Source: Phycisphaeraceae bacterium (lineage in GTDB: Bacteria; Planctomycetota; Phycisphaerae; Phycisphaerales; Phycisphaeraceae). Taken from it: a stretch of DNA of 7,934 nt. A model generated the notes under the pieces. It saw only the letters and a program-made list of their open reading frames with translations. It was not told where the DNA came from and did not search any database. Location of the stretch: positions 1 through 7,934 of the forward strand of contig SKPT01000326.1 in NCBI GenBank assembly GCA_007119405.1. The letters are read 5' to 3'. This document shows positions 1 through 4,948 of this stretch, one piece after another. The position numbers were made by a program, and so were the translations under genes. Each line of letters begins with the position of its first letter. Positions within the stretch are counted from its first letter, which is position 1.

Positions 1-49
1 CTGCCTCCGCTCCAGCTCGGGGCTGCGCCCCTCGCTTGCGCTCCGGCAG
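1..49. repeat. 49-nt imperfect palindrome (REP-like)
   Basis: The stretch folds symmetrically about base 25. CTGCC (1-5) pairs with GGCAG (45-49), and GGGGC (19-23) pairs with GCCCC (27-31) around a TGC loop. AGC (14-16) pairs with GCT (34-36), with mismatches between these blocks. It sits directly upstream of the flavin reductase gene, and the only in-frame stop before that gene (TAG, 59-61) follows it. It resembles a dispersed palindromic element, but no second copy occurs in this window, so family status is inference. There is no T-tract, so an intrinsic terminator is unlikely. Confidence 0.5.
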
Positions 50-88
50 ACCCAGCGATAGAATCACCAACCACCCAACCGACTCTCA

Positions 89-682
89 TTGAGGCTGGCA
101 CATAGTTTTCAGGCAGGCCAGCCGCGGCCGATCGCGTTGGTGACCAGCCACGACGCGGCGGGCAAGGTCAATGCGGCGCCGTTCAGCTTTTTCAACGCGA
201 TGGGCGCCGATCCGCCGCTGATCGCGCTGGGCGTGGGCGATCGGCGGGGCGAGCCCAAGGACACGGCCGAGAACATCCGCCGGCATCACCGCTTCGTGGT
301 GAACCTGGTCAGCGAGCGAATCGCCGAGCCGATGAACGTCACGGCCATCGACTTCCCCGCCGAGGTCGACGAGCTGGCGGAGGCGGGTTTGACGGCCGCG
401 GCGATGGCGGACGGCTGGCCGCCCCGGATCGCCGAGTCGCCGGTGGCGATGCAGTGCGTCGAGGCGTCGACGCTGCACATCGGGCGCAACCGGGTGATCC
501 TGGGCGAGGTGCGGGCGATGCACATCGACGACGAGCTGATCGACATGGACAAGCTGCACGTGCGCACCGAGGCGCTGAAGCTCATCGGGCGGATGCACGG
601 CTCGGGCTGGTACACGCGCACGGACGAACTGTTCGAGCTGCCGCGCATCGCCGTGGAGGCGTGGCAGGCGGGGTCGCGGTGA
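89..682 (+). CDS. Flavin reductase-family FMN-binding protein (short N-terminus, uncertain start)
   Basis: This 197-aa protein matches the flavin reductase-like domain family (split-barrel fold that binds FMN and uses NAD(P)H, or acts as a small flavoprotein). Visible family features are PRPIALVTS (residues 12-20), NAAPFSFFNAMGADPP (about 28-43, the FMN-contacting region), KDTAENI (about 57-63), and a C-terminal segment with RMHGSGWYTRTDELFELPR. The protein is probably cytoplasmic, since no signal peptide or membrane segment is seen. The start is doubtful. The frame is open only from base 62, no ATG precedes the conserved core, and the TTG at 89 (or CTG at 95) lacks a clear Shine-Dalgarno. 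Relatives usually carry roughly 10-15 more residues before the PRPIA motif, so the 5' end may be truncated, frameshifted or altered by the adjacent palindrome. It converges on the minus-strand gene ending at 755, 72 nt away. The exact substrate or electron partner cannot be assigned. Confidence 0.82.
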   Translation: MRLAHSFQAGQPRPIALVTSHDAAGKVNAAPFSFFNAMGADPPLIALGVGDRRGEPKDTAENIRRHHRFVVNLVSERIAEPMNVTAIDFPAEVDELAEAGLTAAAMADGWPPRIAESPVAMQCVEASTLHIGRNRVILGEVRAMHIDDELIDMDKLHVRTEALKLIGRMHGSGWYTRTDELFELPRIAVEAWQAGSR

Positions 683-754
683 TGACGTTCCCGCGTCCGT
701 GGTGGGTTCGCTACACCCTGCAGCGTGACGACGATGCGCCGCGAGGCCGGTGCC

Positions 755-1285
755 CTACTCGGCCATGGGCAGCGGGCGCATCCCGTCGCCGCGGTACAGG
801 TTCAGCGGCGGCTGCGACGCCGCGTCGCGGGCGCTGTTGAAGCGCTCGATCAGGCGCTCGCCACGGTCAAGCCACGGCTCGGCCGGCTCGTAAGGCCCCA
901 CCTTGGCCGGCCAGGCCTCGTCCGTGTCGAAATCGTGCAGGATCAGCACCGCCTCGGGCGCGATCGTCGCCGTGACGGCAACGAGTCGCCCGTCGGCGAC
1001 CACGTGTACCTCGAACGCCAGCAGCTCCGCCCCCGGCGGGTGGCTGCCGAAGAAGGCGTCGTCAAACAGCGGCTCATCGTCGGCGTCGGTGATCTGGTAG
1101 TAGTAGGCCTGCGTGCGGTCGCGCAGCAGTCGGCCGCGGATGTGCAGCTCGCGCTCGCCCGGCAGGGCCAGGCTGTGGAACGTGGCCAGCTCCGGGGCCT
1201 CGCGGTCGATGACCACGTGCAGCAGCGGCACGGTGAAGAGGATCAGGAAGATGAAGGCGATGGCGGCGACCCAGCGAAGGGGCAT
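755..1285 (-). CDS. Hypothetical single-pass membrane protein
   Basis: This is a 176-aa protein that I do not recognise. Residues about 5-25 (WVAAIAFIFLILFTVPLL) form one strong hydrophobic segment after a short N-terminus with one Arg. They are followed by an acidic, extracytoplasmic-looking domain of about 150 residues with beta-strand-like alternation (LLAFEVHVVADGRLVAVTATIA) and a C-terminal stretch rich in Pro and charged residues. A membrane anchor or uncleaved signal peptide is likely, and there is no lipobox. I chose the ATG at 1285 because it places the hydrophobic segment at the N-terminus. The frame stays open upstream to 1789, but that extension translates repeat DNA, with products such as NPSQREGD and HRDTESTE that are typical of spurious ORFs. 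No good Shine-Dalgarno precedes 1285, so the start is not certain. The neighbours are a convergent flavin reductase and a repeat-rich upstream region, and neither suggests a function. Confidence 0.6.
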   Translation of the reverse strand: MPLRWVAAIAFIFLILFTVPLLHVVIDREAPELATFHSLALPGERELHIRGRLLRDRTQAYYYQITDADDEPLFDDAFFGSHPPGAELLAFEVHVVADGRLVAVTATIAPEAVLILHDFDTDEAWPAKVGPYEPAEPWLDRGERLIERFNSARDAASQPPLNLYRGDGMRPLPMAE

Positions 1286-1318
1286 GGCGAGGCTCGGGTG
1301 AAGGTTGCAGGCAATATC

Positions 1319-1337
1319 CCCCTCCCTCTGGGAGGGG
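1319..1337. repeat. Perfect GC hairpin in a dispersed-type repeat
   Basis: CCCCTCCC (1319-1326) and GGGAGGGG (1330-1337) form a perfect 8-bp stem around a TCT loop. Read on the minus strand, the stretch continues from CTCTCCCAACCCCTCCC, a sequence type that recurs between genes in many GC-rich bacteria and translates to PNPSQREGD-like peptides in spurious ORFs. It lies 34 nt upstream of the minus-strand start at 1285, so it would be in that gene's leader if transcription begins further upstream. There is no T-tract on either side. Confidence 0.6.
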
Positions 1338-1531
1338 TTGGGAGAGCGTACGTTCGAGCGCCGTGGTGACCGTTTCATCCGTGCGTCGTTGCAGCCGGTT
1401 GTCGGCGTGGCGTTGACGCAAGGCGGCAGGTGACGCTCTGCCCCGACCGCTGCCGGCGGGAGGGGGTTGGAATCGGTCAGCATCAGTAGCGTAGCGAAAC
1501 CCGGAGGCGATCGGGCCCCTGCGTTCGTCTC

Positions 1532-1555
1532 TCCGCGCCCTTGGCGCGGATTTTT
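1532..1555 (+). terminator. Intrinsic-terminator-like stem-loop
   Basis: TCCGCGCC (1532-1539) and GGCGCGGA (1543-1550) form a perfect 8-bp GC-rich stem with a three-base loop (CTT), followed immediately by TTTTT (1551-1555). On the plus strand this has textbook Rho-independent form. No plus-strand gene ends nearby; the closest is the flavin reductase, 850 nt upstream. It may therefore insulate the downstream nucleotidyltransferase gene from read-through, or simply be part of the adjacent repeat, whose left end abuts the T-tract. On the minus strand it lacks a T-tract. Confidence 0.5.
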
Positions 1556-1557
1556 CA

Positions 1558-1730
1558 CCACAGAGGCACAGTGACGCAGAGAGATCACTGAGGAAAAGAA
1601 AGTTACGGATGTTTCGCAACCGGTTTGCGGCGCGCAGTCTGCGCGCCGCACGCCGGGGCGACCGCGTCGAGGGCGTCGCCAAGAACCTGCCAACAACACT
1701 CTTACCTCTGTGCTCTCTGTGTCTCTGTGG
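1558..1730. repeat. MITE-like inverted-repeat element with palindromic core
   Basis: The left arm (1558-1583) begins CCACAGAGGCACAG. The right arm (1705-1730), read on the opposite strand, begins CCACAGAGACACAG. The arms match for 8 bases, then for 5 more after one mismatch, and remain similar in composition after that. T-runs flank both ends (1551-1555 on the left, 1731-1735 on the right). In between, 1626-1650 is a perfect 12-bp palindrome around a single T (TGCGGCGCGCAG, then CTGCGCGCCGCA). CACAGAG-type repeats of this sort are scattered between genes in many bacteria and yield spurious peptides such as HRDTESTE. No transposase is present, so mobility is inference. Confidence 0.65.
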
Positions 1731-1790
1731 TTTTTCTGAATGATCCGGGTTAGCGGGAACTTTGCCGGGTCGCGCCCGCGGCGTACCATG

Positions 1791-1795
1791 GGAGG
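1791..1795 (+). promoter_or_regulatory. Shine-Dalgarno GGAGG before the GlnE-like gene
   Basis: GGAGG lies only 2 nt before the in-frame ATG at 1798 but 8 nt before an in-frame GTG at 1804. The spacing favours the GTG, whereas the codon favours the ATG. The two proteins differ by two residues. An ATG at 1788 is out of frame. Confidence 0.55.
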
Positions 1796-1797
1796 TC

Positions 1798-4089
1798 ATG
1801 GCTGTGGACGTGGATGTGATTTCGCGGCGTTGGCCGGGCGTCGATTCGCATCGGGTGCGGCGGCTGGTGGATCGGCTGGATGCCGAGTACTACGAGCGTT
1901 TCGACGAGGCGACGGTCGCCGAGCACGTCGGGCACCTGGTGTCGCTGGGTCGGTCGCACCCGGTGGCGACGCTGGTGCGGCGGGAGGACGACGGGCGGGC
2001 GGCGTGCACGGTGCTGGCGTTCGACTATCCGTACGAGTTTTCGCTGATCACGGGCGTGCTGGCGGCCACGGGTCTTCGCATCGAGAGCGGCGACATCTTC
2101 ACCGTCGAGGCCGAGCCCCGGCGCGGGCGCGGCCCGGGCCGGGGCGACCCGGGCCGGGATGCGGTGATCATCGATCATTTCGTCGGCCAACTGGCCGAGG
2201 GCGTCGTCTTCGAGGCGTGGCGTGACCGGGTCCAGACGCTGCTGGGGCAGGTGATCGGGCTGCTGGACAAGCGCCAGGAGGCGGCGCGCCAGCAGGCCCA
2301 GAAGCTGGTCAACGAATGGGTCACGCAGCGTCTGGCCGCCGAGCGCCACCCGCCGGAGCGCGTGCTCCTGCCGCTGGACCTGGACATTGAGCCGGCGGCG
2401 TCGGGCCTGACGCGCATCACGATCGTCGGGCAGGACACGCCGGCGTTTCTCTACACCCTTGCGACCGCCCTGTCGCTGCGGGGGCTGGACATCCGCCGGG
2501 TGCGCATCGGCAACGAGCCGGACGGCCGCATCCGCGACGAGATCGACGTCGTCGACCCGCGCCGCTCGGGTCGGCTGGACCGCCGCACCGTCGAGCGCGT
2601 GCGCCTGAGCGTGCTGCTGACCAAGCAGTTCACCTACTTCCTCGGCCAATCGCCGGACCCGTTCGCCGCGCTTCAGCGCTTCGGCCGGCTCATCGACGAC
2701 CTGCTGGGCGACGACGACGGCGGCAAGAGCCACGAGCAGTGGATGGAGCTGCTGACCGACCCGCGGGCGATGAACGAGCTGGCGCGGCTGCTGGGCACGA
2801 GCGACTACCTGTGGGAGGACTTCATCCGGGGCCAGTACGAGTCGCTGCTGCCGGTGCTCGGGCCTCACCTGGCGGGCGAGCGCTTCTACCCGCCCATGGA
2901 GACGCTGCCGCTGCGCCTGGAGGAGGCGCTGGCGGGGGCCGAGACGATCGACGAGCGGCGTGAGCGGCTGAACCGCTTTAAGGATCGCGAGATCTACCTG
3001 ATCGACCTGGATTACATCCTCTCGCCCGAGGTGGACTTCCGCGACCTGGCGTTTCGGCTGACGACGCTGGCGGAGAACCTCGTCGCCGCCGCCGCCGAAG
3101 CCGTCTGGCACGAGTTGTTGGAGCAATACGGCCAGCCGATGCGCGACGCGCCGGCGCCTTCGGGCGACGACAAGGCCCATTACGCGGTGTGCGGGCTGGG
3201 CAAGCTCGGCGGGGTGGCGCTGGGCTACGCCTCGGACATCGAGCTGCTGTTTCTCTACTCCGCGCCGGGCCGGACGGCCGGGGGCGAGCGCGGCAGCATC
3301 TCCAACGCCGAGTTCTTCGAGCAGCACGCGCGCGACACGGCCGCGTTCATCCGCACCAAGCGCGAGGGCATCTTCGAGGTCGACATGCGCCTGCGGCCGT
3401 ACGGCAAGGACGGGCCGCTGGCGACGAGCCTGGAGCACTTCGAGCGCTACTACAAGCTCGACGGCGAGATGGGCAAGACGGCCCACCCGTTCGAGCGCCT
3501 CGCCCTGGTGCGCCTGCGCTGGATCGCCGGCGAGCCGCGGCTGGGCTACGACATCGAGCGCGCCCGCGACGCGGTGGTCTACGAGCAGGGGGCGTATGAC
3601 CTCGACGCCCTGTGGGAGCTCTGGGCCAGGCAGAAGCAGCAGAAGCTGGCCGAGGGACGCGGGGCCAACGCCAAGTACAGCCCCGGCACGCTGGTGGACC
3701 TGGAAGGGGCGGTGCAGTTGTTGCAGGTGCATCACGCCAGCGAGGTGCCGCAGCTTCGCTCGCCGCGCCTGTCGCTGGCGATGGAGGCGCTGCGCCGCGC
3801 CGACATCCTCTCGCCCAAGGCGTACGCCGAGCTGAGCATGGCCTACCGCTTCTTCCGGCATCTGATCAACGGCCTGCGCATGCTGCGCGGCAACGCGCGT
3901 GACCTGTTCCTGCCCGAGGCCGGCTCCGACGAGCTGACGCACCTGGCCCGGCGGCTGCACTACCACGAAAAGCAGGGGCGAAGCTCGGCCGAGCAACTGG
4001 TCGCCGACTTCGACAGGCACAGCGAAACGGTGCGGGCGTTCATCAAGGAGCACTTCGGCCGCGCGTGCCCGGGAGAGGGTGAGCGGTGA
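1798..4089 (+). CDS. GlnE-like nucleotidyltransferase with N-terminal ACT-like segments
   Basis: This 763-aa protein carries one GlnE-type nucleotidyltransferase domain, the family that adenylylates or deadenylylates glutamine synthetase. The core motif is GLGKLGG (466-472) followed by ASDIELLF (478-485). The third catalytic acidic residue is D529 in FEVDMRLRPYG (526-536), followed by GPLATSLEHFERYY. A C-terminal helical domain (about 590-750) resembles the PII-uridylyltransferase/GlnE helical domain, with KYSPGTLVDLE (626-636) where GlnE usually has a GPGGIRDIEF-like motif. Upstream lie two ACT-like segments: one at about 70-112 and a clearer one at about 206-256 (ITIVGQDTPAFLYTLATALSLRGLDI), similar in style to the amino-acid-sensing ACT domains of GlnD. 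A Gly/Arg-rich insert sits at about 106-120. Canonical GlnE is about 950 aa with two catalytic domains; here the N-terminal one appears replaced by ACT-like sequence. The usual S-D-x-D motif reads S-D-I-E (D480, E482). The substrate is unproven: GS adenylylation is the default guess, and PII or another target is possible. The enzyme is cytoplasmic. No nitrogen gene is adjacent. Confidence 0.82.
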   Translation: MAVDVDVISRRWPGVDSHRVRRLVDRLDAEYYERFDEATVAEHVGHLVSLGRSHPVATLVRREDDGRAACTVLAFDYPYEFSLITGVLAATGLRIESGDIFTVEAEPRRGRGPGRGDPGRDAVIIDHFVGQLAEGVVFEAWRDRVQTLLGQVIGLLDKRQEAARQQAQKLVNEWVTQRLAAERHPPERVLLPLDLDIEPAASGLTRITIVGQDTPAFLYTLATALSLRGLDIRRVRIGNEPDGRIRDEIDVVDPRRSGRLDRRTVERVRLSVLLTKQFTYFLGQSPDPFAALQRFGRLIDDLLGDDDGGKSHEQWMELLTDPRAMNELARLLGTSDYLWEDFIRGQYESLLPVLGPHLAGERFYPPMETLPLRLEEALAGAETIDERRERLNRFKDREIYLIDLDYILSPEVDFRDLAFRLTTLAENLVAAAAEAVWHELLEQYGQPMRDAPAPSGDDKAHYAVCGLGKLGGVALGYASDIELLFLYSAPGRTAGGERGSISNAEFFEQHARDTAAFIRTKREGIFEVDMRLRPYGKDGPLATSLEHFERYYKLDGEMGKTAHPFERLALVRLRWIAGEPRLGYDIERARDAVVYEQGAYDLDALWELWARQKQQKLAEGRGANAKYSPGTLVDLEGAVQLLQVHHASEVPQLRSPRLSLAMEALRRADILSPKAYAELSMAYRFFRHLINGLRMLRGNARDLFLPEAGSDELTHLARRLHYHEKQGRSSAEQLVADFDRHSETVRAFIKEHFGRACPGEGER

Positions 4090-4114
4090 TTTCTGATTGC
4101 TGATCCCTGATCGC
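4087..4114. repeat. Four 7-nt tandem units (TGATNNC) starting on a stop codon
   Basis: The units are TGATTTC, TGATTGC, TGATCCC and TGATCGC, in perfect register. The first begins with the TGA stop of the GlnE-like gene, and a decayed fifth unit (TGCTGGT) follows. Every unit begins with TGAT and ends in C. Because the period is 7, the repeated TGA falls in all three plus-strand frames in turn. Confidence 0.7.
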
Positions 4115-4195
4115 TGCTGGTTTTGGATCGCCTGCAATCCATTCGTAGCGGTTCAGGTGCCACTCAACGCCGTGAACTTCACGCGTGGCGGCGCT

Positions 4196-4291
4196 GATGT
4201 CGGGTGGGTAGAGCGCAGCGAAACCCACCAGGGTGGCCGTGGATTCCCGCCGCAACCGGTGGGTTTCGCTTCGCTCTACCCACCCTACATC
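4196..4291. repeat. 34-nt inverted repeat, GGGTGGGTAGAGCG family
   Basis: The left arm (4196-4229) and the reverse complement of the right arm (4258-4291) agree at 32 of 34 positions, differing only at the 6th and 21st bases. The left arm begins GATGTCGGGTGGGTAGAGCG, and a 28-nt spacer separates the arms. The motif (GGGTGGGTAGAGCG-AGCGAAACCCACC) is of a type that recurs between genes in diverse bacteria and generates spurious peptides such as VGWVERSETHQ. In RNA it would form a very stable long hairpin that could protect or end transcripts from the convergent genes, but that role is inference. Confidence 0.8.
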
Positions 4292-4354
4292 ATTGCCGCG
4301 CAGTGTGGTCGTGACGCCTGCGGTTCAAGTGCATAAACGGACCGAGGGCTGTAG

Positions 4355-4382
4355 CCACGGGTGAAGCGAAGCGGAACCGTGG
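4355..4382. repeat. Short palindromic repeat CCACGG...CCGTGG
   Basis: CCACGG (4355-4360) pairs perfectly with CCGTGG (4377-4382). The 16-nt interior GTGAAGCGAAGCGGAA has the same GAAGCGAAGCG flavour as the larger inverted repeat at 4196-4291, which suggests a related class of dispersed palindrome. A separate 7-bp stem follows at 4393-4420. Confidence 0.45.
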
Positions 4383-4498
4383 GTCCAATGCGGCCCCTGG
4401 AACCCCACCCTGGCAGGGGCGGACGCGACGCGGCCACAACACGCCACAGCGCCGCGGCGCGTCGCCACGCCGGCTGGACCGACCGACATCGCTTGCCC

Positions 4499-4720
4499 TC
4501 ACGCCTCGGCGTTGGCCTCGACGCGGGCGACGGTGCGGGCCTGCAGGCCCTTCTCCCCTTCCACAAGCTCGTAGTCCACCGTCTCGCCGTCGCGTAGCGA
4601 GCGGAAGCCCTCGCCCTCGATCTGCGTGTAGTGAACGAACACATCCTGCCCCCCGGGGCCCAGGATGAAGCCGTAGCCCTTCTTGGGGTCGAACCACTTG
4701 ACGCGGCCGCGCGTGCCCAT
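4499..4720 (-). CDS. Cold-shock-domain protein (CspA family)
   Basis: This 73-aa protein is a single cold-shock domain, a five-stranded OB-fold that binds single-stranded RNA or DNA and acts as an RNA chaperone or antiterminator in the cytoplasm. RNP1 is KGYGFI (residues 14-19) and RNP2 is VFVHY (27-31). The opening GRVKWFDPKKGYGFI is diagnostic, and the length is close to the usual 65-75 aa. The start at 4720 is supported by AGGAG seven nt upstream. It lies 228 nt downstream of pnp on the same strand, so it could be cotranscribed with rpsO-pnp or have its own promoter; I see no convincing -35/-10. The frame stays open upstream to 4858 and would encode a hydrophobic extension (see findings). 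A short Ala/Glu tail follows the domain. Cold induction is possible but not shown by the sequence. Confidence 0.95.
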   Translation of the reverse strand: MGTRGRVKWFDPKKGYGFILGPGGQDVFVHYTQIEGEGFRSLRDGETVDYELVEGEKGLQARTVARVEANAEA

Positions 4721-4727
4721 GATCCGT

Positions 4728-4732
4728 CTCCT
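4728..4732 (-). promoter_or_regulatory. Shine-Dalgarno AGGAG of the cold-shock gene
   Basis: On the minus strand AGGAG lies 7 nt before the ATG at 4720. This is ideal spacing and fixes that ATG over the in-frame ATGs further upstream, which lack a comparable site. Confidence 0.8.
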
Positions 4733-4883
4733 GATTGCAAAGACCAAAAAGATGAACATCACCGACATGACTCGGAACAGACCGGTTCCTGCCTCGACCG
4801 TTGGCGGGCCACCGATGCAGACGAACGAACCCCCCGCCCCCCGCCGGTCACTCAACATGTGCTCAGGCCGACTACCTTGAAAG

Positions 4884-4898
4884 GACCCCCTTCGGGTC
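4884..4898 (-). terminator. Weak hairpin downstream of pnp
   Basis: Read on the minus strand, GACCC and GGGTC form a 5-bp stem around a GAAGG loop, followed by CTTTC. It starts 50 nt past the pnp stop codon. The stem is short and the T-tract poor, so it could be an attenuator or an mRNA 3' stabiliser, or have no function. A clear intrinsic terminator between pnp and the cold-shock gene is not visible. Confidence 0.25.
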
Positions 4899-4948
4899 TC
4901 GACGCGGGAAACCGGCCCGGCGCCGCACCCGGCCGGCCACGATGGTAA

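Larger units (their letters stand above)
1286..1797. other. Repeat-rich gene-free region
   Basis: These 512 nt carry no credible gene. They contain a GC hairpin (1319-1337), a terminator-like stem-loop (1532-1555) and an inverted-repeat element (1558-1730). A segment at about 1486-1520 includes GTAGCGTAGCGAAACCC next to GGCGATCGGGCCC and looks like a fragment of another dispersed repeat. I see no convincing -35/-10 pair for the minus gene starting at 1285. For the plus gene starting at 1798, TTGCCG (1762-1767) and TACCAT (1783-1788) are only 15 nt apart and too close to the start to be persuasive. Confidence 0.6.
4090..4498. other. Gene-free convergent intergenic region with hairpins
   Basis: These 409 nt lie between the convergent GlnE-like and cold-shock genes. 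They hold the heptad repeat (to 4114), a large inverted repeat (4196-4291), a short palindrome (4355-4382), a 7-bp stem GCCCCTG (4393-4399) with CAGGGGC (4414-4420), and the perfect 12-nt palindrome GCGCCGCGGCGC (4449-4460). None has a T-tract that would mark a standard intrinsic terminator for either gene. Short ORFs here translate to repeat-type peptides such as WVERSETHQ and are not believed. Confidence 0.6.

Noticed and set aside
1..106. Open frame ending at TAG 104-106 as the C-terminus of an upstream gene
   Set aside because: It runs through the 49-nt palindrome, has a Pro/Ala-rich composition and overlaps the conserved flavin reductase frame, with no sign of a known C-terminus.
1286..1789. 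N-terminal extension of the minus-strand hypothetical gene up to 1789
   Set aside because: The translated extension consists of repeat DNA read through (NPSQREGD, HRDTESTE-like peptides), precedes a natural N-terminal membrane segment and has no family resemblance.
1750..4137. 795-aa minus-strand ORF opposite the GlnE-like gene
   Set aside because: It is an antisense shadow produced by high-GC codon use. Its composition is Gln/Arg/Val-rich and low in complexity, whereas the plus strand has clear catalytic motifs.
4097..4336. Small ORF translating the 4196-4291 inverted repeat
   Set aside because: Its product includes VGWVERSETHQ, a peptide typical of spurious ORFs over this palindrome type.
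4393..4420. Terminator for the cold-shock gene
   Set aside because: A 7-bp stem is present, but the loop is 14 nt, the site is about 80 nt past the stop, and no T-tract follows on the minus strand.
4087..4498. CRISPR array or tRNA in the repeat-rich intergenic DNA
   Set aside because: The repeats are 7-nt units or single inverted repeats. There is no regular repeat-spacer pattern and no cloverleaf.
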